The notes beneath the pieces are model-generated. The model made no database searches and had not been told where the DNA came from. It saw nothing but the letters and a program-made list of their open reading frames with translations. From Nocardia brevicatena NBRC 12119 (GTDB taxonomy: Bacteria > Actinomycetota > Actinomycetes > Mycobacteriales > Mycobacteriaceae), in NCBI RefSeq assembly GCF_000308495.1, contig NZ_BAFU01000044.1:186001-250000 (forward strand): a stretch of 64,000 bases of DNA, written 5' to 3'. Made by a program: the position numbers and the translations under genes. Below, one piece after another: positions 16,595-22,806 of this stretch (position 1 is its first letter; each line of letters begins with the position of its first letter).

Positions 16595-16813
16595 CTGGCG
16601 GGTGTGCTGCCCGAGGTCGCCGCCGATGCCCCGATCCTCGCGGGCGCCACCACGGTGTCCGCCTTCCAGTTGGGCATCAGCATCACCCCTGTACCGGCGG
16701 CCGTGGCGTTTCATATCGGTGCGTCCCTCACCTCGGTGTGTGTGATCGGGGCCGTTCTCACCGCGGCCTTCGTACCGTTGATCCTCCTCGATCGGGCACA
16801 GCGGTATCGATGA
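16553..16813 (+). pseudogene. MFS transporter remnant with internal deletion
   Basis: The frame begins WSDLFAMGSAEFLLAGVLPE, which is TM1 and the loop of DHA1-type drug-efflux MFS proteins. After ~35 residues it jumps to FHIGASLTSVCVIGAVLTAA and FVPLILLDRAQRYR, which looks like the last transmembrane segment. The ten or so intervening helices are missing. It overlaps the XRE-cupin fragment head to head. Confidence 0.55.
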
Positions 16814-17029
16814 CGATCATTCGCGTGCCGTGATCGCCGGCCCGGGCGCGCGAATGGGCCCGGGTCGACCATCGGACGGTGCGACGACGAGCCGGGAGCG
16901 GCCCGCGTATCGCCCGGCCGGACCCGAGGTGTCGTTCCCGACGATAACGGACGTTCGAATGGACATCTTCGGGTCGATACGGTTCGGTTGGTGGTGACGA
17001 GTGACCACCGGGATGGACAGGGCGGACAG

Positions 17030-18076
17030 ATGGCAACGGCATACGCGGGGCAACCGGTGGTGCGCACGGCGGAACGTGGACACGGCAGCGACTACGCGGT
17101 GTTGTTGCGCCGGGTCCGGGAGGCCGGACTGATGCAGCGGCGACCGTTCTACTACGCCCGGAAGACCGCGGCCGTGGTCGCGGCGCTGGCGGTCGGGTGG
17201 GGTGTTTTCGTGGCGCTCGGCGATTCGTGGTGGCAGTTGCTTACGGCCGTGTTCCTGGGTGCGGTCTTCCCGCAGTTGGCCTTCCTCGGACACGATGCGG
17301 GACATCGGCAGGTCTTCCGCACCAGGCGGGCGAACCATCTGTACGGGCTGCTGGTCGGCAATCTCGGTATCGGGGTGAGTATCGGCTGGTGGACCGGTAA
17401 CCACAATCGCCACCACGCCCACCCCAACACCGAGGGCGCCGACCCCGATATCACCGGGGTGCTGGTGTATTCCGCGGATCGGGCGCGTACGGAGCGGAGC
17501 TTCCGTAAATGGATCTTCCGCTACCAGGGTTGGCTGTTCTTTCCCCTGGTGTTCCTGGAGGCGGGCAGCCTGCACAACAAGAGTGTCCAGGCGGTGATCC
17601 GCGGAGAGGTCTCGAACCGGTTCTGGGAAGGGCTGTTGCTGGCCGCGCACGCCGTCGGGCTCGTCGCCGCGGCCTTCGCCGTGCTGTCACCGGTGCAGGC
17701 GGTGGTTTTCCTCGCCGTGCAGCAAGGGGTGTTCGGGTTCTACATGGGCTGCACCTTCGCCCCCAACCACAAGGGGATGGAGGTATTCGGACCCGACGAC
17801 ACCATCGATTATCTGCGGCGACAGGTGCTGACCTCGCGTACGGTCCGGGGTGGATGGCTGCTCGACGCGGCGATGGGCGGGCTGAACTACCAGATCGAAC
17901 ACCATCTGTTCCCGTCGATGCCGCGGTGCAATCTGCGCCGCGCTCAGCCGCTGATCGTGGAGTACTGCGCCGAAATCGGGGTGCCCTACCGTGAGGCCGG
18001 ACTGTTCGACTCCTATCGCCAGGCGGTGGGGTTCCTGCACGACGTGGGCAAACACGCCCGTCCCGGCGCCTCCTGA
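17030..18076 (+). CDS. Fatty acid desaturase
   Basis: 348 residues of the membrane-bound di-iron desaturase family. The three histidine boxes are HDAGH (~residue 88), HNRHH (~125) and QIEHH (~290), with transmembrane pairs between them (VVAALAVGWGVFVAL, LLTAVFLGAVFPQLAFLG, LAAHAVGLVAAAFAVLS). QxxHH as the third box is typical of front-end and acyl-lipid desaturases such as the mycobacterial DesA3 type. It likely inserts a double bond in membrane acyl chains. The ATG at 17030 starts MATAYAG; an upstream GTG at 16988 is less likely. A MerR gene follows 54 bases downstream. Confidence 0.88.
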   Translation: MATAYAGQPVVRTAERGHGSDYAVLLRRVREAGLMQRRPFYYARKTAAVVAALAVGWGVFVALGDSWWQLLTAVFLGAVFPQLAFLGHDAGHRQVFRTRRANHLYGLLVGNLGIGVSIGWWTGNHNRHHAHPNTEGADPDITGVLVYSADRARTERSFRKWIFRYQGWLFFPLVFLEAGSLHNKSVQAVIRGEVSNRFWEGLLLAAHAVGLVAAAFAVLSPVQAVVFLAVQQGVFGFYMGCTFAPNHKGMEVFGPDDTIDYLRRQVLTSRTVRGGWLLDAAMGGLNYQIEHHLFPSMPRCNLRRAQPLIVEYCAEIGVPYREAGLFDSYRQAVGFLHDVGKHARPGAS

Positions 18077-18092
18077 GCCCCTTTCCGAGCTC

Positions 18093-18123
18093 TTGACCAT
18101 GACGCGGCGTCATAGTTGAGACT
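18093..18123 (+). promoter_or_regulatory. MerR-type promoter with operator dyad
   Basis: TTGACC (18093-18098) is followed after 19 bases by GAGACT (18118-18123). Between them lies the dyad ATGACG-CGG-CGTCAT (18099-18113). The overlong spacer with a dyad inside is the hallmark of MerR-controlled promoters. Transcription would start near 18130, at the ATG of the MerR gene itself, so a leaderless, autoregulated transcript is likely. Confidence 0.6.
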
Positions 18124-18130
18124 CGGTGGC

Positions 18131-18922
18131 ATGCTGATCAGTGAACTCGCGAAGGCGGCGCGCACGACGCCGCGCGCCGTACGCCACTACCACCGGCTCG
18201 GGCTGCTCGCCGAACCCGCGCGCGGCGCCAACGGCTACCGCCGCTACACCCTGGAAGACCTCACGCGGTTGATGCGTATCCGGTGGTTGGCGGACAACGG
18301 GTTGCCGCTCGGTTCGGTGGCCGCGGTTCTGGCCGACGACCGGACCGCGGAAGGCGTCGCCGATATCCGCGCCGACCTGGAGGCGCTGATAGCCGGCTGT
18401 GAACGTGATATCGCCCTGCTCACCACACGGCGGCAGCGATTGACGCGAATGCTCGAATGCGCCGCCGCGGGTGTGGAGTTGAGTGCGCTGCCGCGCGGGC
18501 TGGTCGAGGTGTTCGAGACGGTTCGTGCCGAGACGGTCGGGGAGGCGGAGATCCGGGCTCTCGAACGGGAACGCGACTTCCTGGAGGCACTGGCGATCTC
18601 GGGAAACACGCCCGATCAGCTGTTCGACTGGTTCGCTCGGACCTTGGGCGACCCCGGGCGGCGCGGGCTGTATCGGAGTTTCCTGCGGGCCTGGGAGGTT
18701 CTCGCTGGACGGTCGGCCAACGAGGTCGCCGCGGAAATCGAGCGGTTGGCCCGGGAACTGGCCGGTGACCTGCGGGAGACGTTCACGGCGAGCGTTCCGG
18801 CGGGGGCCGCCGGTGACAGCGGCCTCGAGGATATTCCGTTATCGGAGCTCGTGCCGGACGCCGCCCAGCGGCGGGTGGTGGTGCGCGCGGTGGAGCTGTT
18901 CTCCGCGGACGGCGAGGGATGA
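18131..18922 (+). CDS. MerR family transcriptional regulator
   Basis: 263 residues. The N-terminal winged HTH is LISELAKAARTTPRAVRHYH, then RLGLLAEPARGANGYRRYTL, with DLTRLMRIRWLADNGLPLGSV forming the rest of the domain (residues 1-75). A coiled-coil dimerisation helix and a ~150-residue helical C-terminal domain follow, with no metal-binding cysteines, so a small organic effector is likely. The ATG lies about eight bases after the -10 of a MerR-type promoter. It overlaps nothing upstream; the next gene starts five bases after its stop. Confidence 0.9.
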   Translation: MLISELAKAARTTPRAVRHYHRLGLLAEPARGANGYRRYTLEDLTRLMRIRWLADNGLPLGSVAAVLADDRTAEGVADIRADLEALIAGCERDIALLTTRRQRLTRMLECAAAGVELSALPRGLVEVFETVRAETVGEAEIRALERERDFLEALAISGNTPDQLFDWFARTLGDPGRRGLYRSFLRAWEVLAGRSANEVAAEIERLARELAGDLRETFTASVPAGAAGDSGLEDIPLSELVPDAAQRRVVVRAVELFSADGEG

Positions 18923-18926
18923 AGCC

Positions 18927-19448
18927 GTGGCGGAGTCGAACGGAACCGTGTTCCCGGCATCTTCCGGCGCTTTCACCCTGCCTGCGGCATTCACGGCCGC
19001 CACGGTGATCGAGATCGGAGTGCTGCATCTGCTGATTCCGTGGGCGTGGCTGCGATGGGTGCTCGACGCGGTGTCGGTGGTATCGATAGCGGCGTTGTTC
19101 GCCGTTGTCGCCAAGGATGCCCGGAATCCGCATCGGCTGGTCGACGGGCGGCTCGTGCTCCACCGTTTCGGAAAGGAGGTCGCCGGTATCCCGGTCACGG
19201 AGATCTCCGGAGTCGGCGGCGGGCGCCGCTACAGCCCGACGGAACCCGAGGTGGCAGACGGCGAACTGTGCCTGCCGAATCAGGACGGTACGAATGTGGA
19301 GATCCTGCTGCGCCGGCCGCGCACCGTCACTCTTGCGGGGTTGGCGGGCCGTCCGGGTCGGTCGGGGGATATCACCAGGGTCCGTCTGTACGTCGATGAG
19401 CCCCAGCGGTTCGTGGACACGATCCGCCGCGCGTGTGCGGTCGAGTGA
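18927..19448 (+). CDS. Membrane protein with two N-terminal helices, uncharacterised
   Basis: 173 residues. Residues ~15-60 contain two hydrophobic segments (FTLPAAFTAATVIEIGVLHL, WVLDAVSVVSIAALFAVVA), followed by a soluble beta-rich domain (RLVLHRFGKEVAGIPVTEIS, EILLRRPRTVTLAGLAG) that resembles a bacterial PH-like fold. GTG start with GAGGGA upstream. It follows the MerR gene immediately and is probably co-transcribed. No function can be assigned. Confidence 0.65.
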   Translation: MAESNGTVFPASSGAFTLPAAFTAATVIEIGVLHLLIPWAWLRWVLDAVSVVSIAALFAVVAKDARNPHRLVDGRLVLHRFGKEVAGIPVTEISGVGGGRRYSPTEPEVADGELCLPNQDGTNVEILLRRPRTVTLAGLAGRPGRSGDITRVRLYVDEPQRFVDTIRRACAVE

Positions 19449-19560
19449 GCCGGTGCCGACCGGACCGGGCGGCGGGTGAGCCGTCGCGCCGGCCGCGTTA
19501 GGGTCGATGGCGGGGCCGGAGGATGTCCGGACGTTTGGTGGATACGAAGGGACAGCGGAG

Positions 19561-20085
19561 ATGTCGGATGCCTCGGTCGAGGTGCTCCTGGACGACTTCG
19601 AGAAAAAAGACGATTGGGAGTTGACCGGTGTGGGGGCGCAGAAGACGCACCTCACCACGTTCGCGGAGGGTGCGCCGAGTAAGCGCCCCGGTGTGTACGC
19701 CGACGGTGTCAAGGGCGCCGACCATCGGGCGCTCGTACTGCTCATCCGTTCGGCCGCCGCGGGTTTCGAGGTGGAGCTCGTGCGCAGGGCGGGTCGTGAA
19801 TTCTCGATCGCGGGCCGGTCGTCGGGGTTGAATCTGTGGGTTCGGACGCCGCATGCCGAGCTGGAGGTTTCCGCGCGGCTGCGCGACGGGGGTGGCGAGA
19901 CCCGAGACCTGGTGTTGGGCACCGTACCTGTCGACAGCGAATGGCGGCGGCTCGAACACGAAGTGAGCGAACCCTTCACCGACGCCGAGCTCCTGGGGTT
20001 GCGGATCCGACTCGGGGCGGTGGTCGAACGCCCGGGCGAGGTGATGGTTCTGCTCGATGATCTGAGTGCGTTCACCATGAGGTAA
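19561..20085 (+). CDS. Uncharacterised beta-sandwich-like protein
   Basis: 174 residues without signal peptide. DDFEKKDDWELTG at the start and VMVLLDDLSAF at the end, with alternating strands between, resemble a carbohydrate-binding-module or FlaA-like jelly roll. GLNLWVRTPHAELEVSARLR and WRRLEHEVSEPF support the fold. The ATG has a GGAG directly upstream, which is unusually close; an upstream GTG at 19507 is possible. It converges on the esterase gene. Function unknown. Confidence 0.6.
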   Translation: MSDASVEVLLDDFEKKDDWELTGVGAQKTHLTTFAEGAPSKRPGVYADGVKGADHRALVLLIRSAAAGFEVELVRRAGREFSIAGRSSGLNLWVRTPHAELEVSARLRDGGGETRDLVLGTVPVDSEWRRLEHEVSEPFTDAELLGLRIRLGAVVERPGEVMVLLDDLSAFTMR

Positions 20086-20115
20086 CCGCGGGGTCATACG
20101 ATTCGGCGGTGTCGT

Positions 20116-20943
20116 TCACAGCCGGTCGAGCCAGTCTACGATGGTGCCGATCGACCGGCGGAACGCGCGGGTGCGGGGACGGTTGAGGAATCCGTGGCCG
20201 GTGTGCGGGACGACGACATGCTCGGTGGCGACCCCGGCCGCGACGAGTTCTCCGGCGAAGGTTTCGCCGGAGGCGCGGAGGGTATCGTGGTCGGCGTCCA
20301 GTAGTAGCGTTGGCGGAAACTCCGCCAGGGTACCGCCTCCGGGGAATACGCCGGGGGCGGTGAGCAGTTCTGCCGAGCCCACGTAGTTGAGGTTCATCCG
20401 GCGCACCACCCGCGGGGAGAACTGGGTGAGGCCGTGCAGCCCGCGCACTCGGGAGCGGACCGATTCCGGCAGCGGCGGGAGCGTCGCGTGGAAGGTGCCG
20501 TAGCAGAGCACGAGCCCGTCCGGCGGGGCCTTTCCGTCGTCGCGCAGACGCAGGGCGGCGGAGGCGGCGAGACACGCGCCGGCGCTGGCCCCGCCGAGGG
20601 CGAGACGCGGTTGCCCGGTTCTCAGGTCGTCGACGGCGGAGACGACGGCGTCGAGGGGTGCCGGGTACCGGTTGTCGGAGGGACGCAGGGGCGCCGAGGG
20701 CAGGAACGGGGGCTGCGGTACGAGCGGGTAGTCGACGGCGCGCACCCACCGCCCGGATTCGGCGATACGCAGCGCGACGATATGCGATTCGCGCTGATCG
20801 AGACCCCCGGAGACGAATCCGCCGCCGTGTAGCCACAGCAGCGCCACGGCATCCGGTCCCTCGCGGGCGGGCAGGTAATCCCGGATCGGGATCTGCCCGT
20901 GGCATCCGGCGATCGCGCCGTCGCGGATCCGGACATCGTTCAC
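20116..20943 (-). CDS. Alpha/beta hydrolase, hormone-sensitive-lipase-like
   Basis: 275 residues. The HSL-family motif HGGGF is at the oxyanion hole, the nucleophile is in GGASAGA, the acid in LLLDADHDTLR and the histidine in PHTGHGFL. Members hydrolyse short acyl esters. The GTG start follows GAGGGAG at ideal spacing; a much longer open frame upstream to 21255 is antisense to the erm leader and was not used. It is divergent from the erm gene. Confidence 0.85.
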   Translation of the reverse strand: MNDVRIRDGAIAGCHGQIPIRDYLPAREGPDAVALLWLHGGGFVSGGLDQRESHIVALRIAESGRWVRAVDYPLVPQPPFLPSAPLRPSDNRYPAPLDAVVSAVDDLRTGQPRLALGGASAGACLAASAALRLRDDGKAPPDGLVLCYGTFHATLPPLPESVRSRVRGLHGLTQFSPRVVRRMNLNYVGSAELLTAPGVFPGGGTLAEFPPTLLLDADHDTLRASGETFAGELVAAGVATEHVVVPHTGHGFLNRPRTRAFRRSIGTIVDWLDRL

Positions 20944-21047
20944 GGTGCACTCCCTCGGATCGGTTGTCGCCGCGTTCCGCGTTATGCCTCGGCACGTTCT
21001 CGCGGGCATCCGCGCCATGCGGATCAGGCTAGCCCGATGCGCGGCCG

Positions 21048-21087
21048 AGAAAATATGGTGCGCCGATTTCCGGCCGTGCGGTATGGT
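21048..21087 (+). promoter_or_regulatory. WhiB7-like promoter of the erm leader
   Basis: An AT-rich run (GAGAAAATATGG, 21048-21059) lies directly upstream of a -35 position (around 21059-21064), followed by a 17-base spacer and a -10 TATGGT (21082-21087). WhiB7-activated promoters of mycobacteria and relatives have this AT-block plus -35/-10 layout, and erm genes are known WhiB7 targets. The start site would fall almost on the GTG of the leader peptide. Confidence 0.45.
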
Positions 21088-21095
21088 CCGCAGCC

Positions 21096-21140
21096 GTGGG
21101 AAACACAAACATCGCAGTAGTGCGGATCCGTCGCGTCTAG
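21096..21140 (+). CDS. erm leader peptide, MGNTNIAVVRIRRV
   Basis: A 14-codon frame begins with GTG about eight bases after a -10 hexamer and ends at TAG, 105 bases before erm. It contains IAVV, the same four residues as the drug-dependent stalling motif of the ErmA leader (MCTSIAVVEITLSHS), at nearly the same distance from the start. It also has an RIRR stretch; Arg-x-Arg motifs cause macrolide-dependent stalling in other Erm leaders. A role in translational attenuation of erm is therefore likely. It was found by eye and lacks a visible ribosome site, consistent with a leaderless message. Confidence 0.6.
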   Translation: MGNTNIAVVRIRRV

Positions 21141-21171
21141 CGGCGTGTAGCGACTCTTCTTCGACACCGCT

Positions 21172-21240
21172 CCGCCGCTTCAGCAGTCCGATGCTGGGCG
21201 GCCTTTCACGCTGCCCGGGCAACCCTTCTCTCGCCCGGAG
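21172..21240 (+). promoter_or_regulatory. Attenuator hairpins in front of erm
   Basis: Two stems can form. CCGCC...CAGCA (21172-21185) pairs with TGCTG-GGCGG (21192-21201) around a small loop. CCGGGC (21215-21220) pairs with GCCCGG (21233-21238), and the latter includes the GG of the GGAG ribosome site (21237-21240) of erm. The second stem would hide the ribosome site until a stalled leader ribosome rearranges the RNA, as in other inducible erm genes. Confidence 0.5.
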
Positions 21241-21245
21241 TTCCC

Positions 21246-22055
21246 ATGCCTGCATACCGTGACGGTCGACATGAATTCGGCCAGAACTTCCTCACCGATC
21301 GACGCACCGTCGACACCATCGTCGACCTCGTCTCGCGGACGGCGGGGCCGATCGTCGAAATCGGTCCCGGGGGCGGCGCCTTGACGCTGCCCCTGCAATC
21401 GCTGCGCCGGCCCATTACCGCCGTGGAAATCGATCGCCGGCACGCGCGGGCGCTGCAGCGGCGGGTGGAGGCCATCACGACCATCGTGCACGGCGACTTC
21501 CTGCGGTATCGGCTGCCGAGGCGGCCGCATACGGTCGTGGGTAATCTGCCGTTCCATCAGACCACCGCGATGTTGCGGCGGCTGTTGCACGCCGAGCACT
21601 GGACGTCGGCGGTGCTGCTCGTGCAATGGGAGGTGGCGCGGCGCCGGGCCGGGGTGGGTGGTGCGACGATGATGACCGCACAGTGGTGGCCCTGGTACGA
21701 CTTCGCCCTGGTGGACCGGGTTCCCGCGGCGGCGTTCACCCCGCGTCCCGGTGTCGACGCGGGGTTGATGACGATGACGCGGCGGGCCGATCCGCTCGTG
21801 GCTCCGGCGGCACGCGGTAGGTATGGCTCCTTCGTGCACGCCGTGTTCACGAGCCGGGGGCATGGACTGTCGCAGATCCTGCCGCGGGTCTGCGACCGGC
21901 ATACCCGCTCGGCGGTGGGAAAGTGGCTCGCCCAACAGCGGTTTCCCCGCACCCCGTTGCCGCGTGATCTGTCCGCCGAACAGTGGGCCGCCGTCTTCGC
22001 GATCGTCGACGGCGGTTCCGGGGCCGCCGTCGATCGGTCGAGGTGCGGGTTATGA
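21246..22055 (+). CDS. erm: 23S rRNA (adenine-N6)-methyltransferase, Erm family
   Basis: 269 residues. Erm enzymes dimethylate A2058 of 23S rRNA and give resistance to macrolides, lincosamides and streptogramin B. Visible motifs are EFGQNFLTD (N-terminal Erm/KsgA signature), VEIGPGGGALT (SAM motif I), AVEIDRRHARAL (motif II) and VVGNLPFHQTT (motif IV, the NLPF catalytic loop). Length and the HEFGQNFL start fit Erm rather than KsgA, which lacks this context. The ATG at 21246 has GGAG five bases upstream. A short leader peptide and ribosome-site hairpin precede it, suggesting drug-inducible expression. It converges with doxX, overlapping by six bases. Confidence 0.92.
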   Translation: MPAYRDGRHEFGQNFLTDRRTVDTIVDLVSRTAGPIVEIGPGGGALTLPLQSLRRPITAVEIDRRHARALQRRVEAITTIVHGDFLRYRLPRRPHTVVGNLPFHQTTAMLRRLLHAEHWTSAVLLVQWEVARRRAGVGGATMMTAQWWPWYDFALVDRVPAAAFTPRPGVDAGLMTMTRRADPLVAPAARGRYGSFVHAVFTSRGHGLSQILPRVCDRHTRSAVGKWLAQQRFPRTPLPRDLSAEQWAAVFAIVDGGSGAAVDRSRCGL

Positions 22056-22571
22056 CGTCGCGAGTGTCGAAGGCCGCGGCGCGGTGCGTGCCCGCCGGAG
22101 TGCGGCCGCCGCCCCGGAGGCCCACAGGGCGACCGCGATATAGACGATCTGTTCCGGGATCCGGAACCACAGCGGGGTCGGTGGTTCGCCGTTGAGCGGG
22201 ATGTCCTCCAAGGCCGCGTGGATATTGGCCGGGAGCATCACCACCATCAGCACCGCGAGGCCGAGCCCCGCCGGGATGCGGCCGGCCCTCACCACGAGCC
22301 CCGCCGCGCCGGCCAGTTCCAGGACGCCGGTCGCGTAGACGGCGAACCCCGGGAAGGGTACGAACGGCGGCACCATCGCTGTCAGGTCGGCGTGGCTCGG
22401 CATCACGGTGACGCTGTCGGGCATGAAATGGGCGAGGCCGGTCATGGTGAACAGGAACGCCAGCCCGTGAGCCGCGCTGATCCGCCAGGTGGCGAATCGG
22501 GTCACGCCGAACAGTCCGAGCAGGCGCAAGCTCAGGGTAGGCGCGATGAACATCAGCAGTGTGCCGAACAC
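22050..22571 (-). CDS. DoxX family membrane protein
   Basis: 173 residues with four predicted transmembrane helices (e.g. AHGLAFLFTMTGLAHFM, GFAVYATGVLELAGAAGLVV, GLGLAVLMVVMLPANIHAAL, EQIVYIAVALWASGAAAAL). The GLAHF and TGVLELAGAAGL segments are typical of DoxX/DUF417-like proteins, which are linked to thiol and oxidative stress or sulfur metabolism in mycobacteria. The GTG start follows a perfect AGGAGG. A consensus promoter and paired operator repeats lie upstream, so it is tightly regulated by a repressor not encoded next to it. Confidence 0.8.
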   Translation of the reverse strand: MFGTLLMFIAPTLSLRLLGLFGVTRFATWRISAAHGLAFLFTMTGLAHFMPDSVTVMPSHADLTAMVPPFVPFPGFAVYATGVLELAGAAGLVVRAGRIPAGLGLAVLMVVMLPANIHAALEDIPLNGEPPTPLWFRIPEQIVYIAVALWASGAAAALRRARTAPRPSTLATS

Positions 22572-22651
22572 GGTGTCCTCCTCGGGATCGGGCGGCCTGC
22601 CCGGACGGTCGGAGACCGGTGGATGAGTGCCGGAGCGGGACGCCCGATGAT

Positions 22652-22705
22652 GTTGTTATCGACTGATAACAACAAAATAGTATGCATTGACTGATAACAA
22701 GTCAA
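22652..22705 (-). promoter_or_regulatory. doxX promoter with two operator copies
   Basis: On the minus strand TTGACT (22705-22700), a 17-base spacer and TACTAT (22682-22677) form a near-consensus promoter. GTTGTTATC-GACT-GATAACAAC (22652-22673) is a perfect 9+4+9 inverted repeat at the start site. The core GACTGATAACAA recurs at 22689-22700, 28 bases away, overlapping the spacer and -35. A repressor with two binding sites is implied. The stretch is strikingly A/T-rich for this genome. Confidence 0.65.
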
Positions 22706-22806
22706 GCGAGCTGTTTCGCCGGTGATCGACGCGGGTCGCGGATACGGCGTCGGTGGGGTGATGGTATGCGTCGGCATGGGCGAGAGCGCACACGAGGTCA
22801 TACAGT

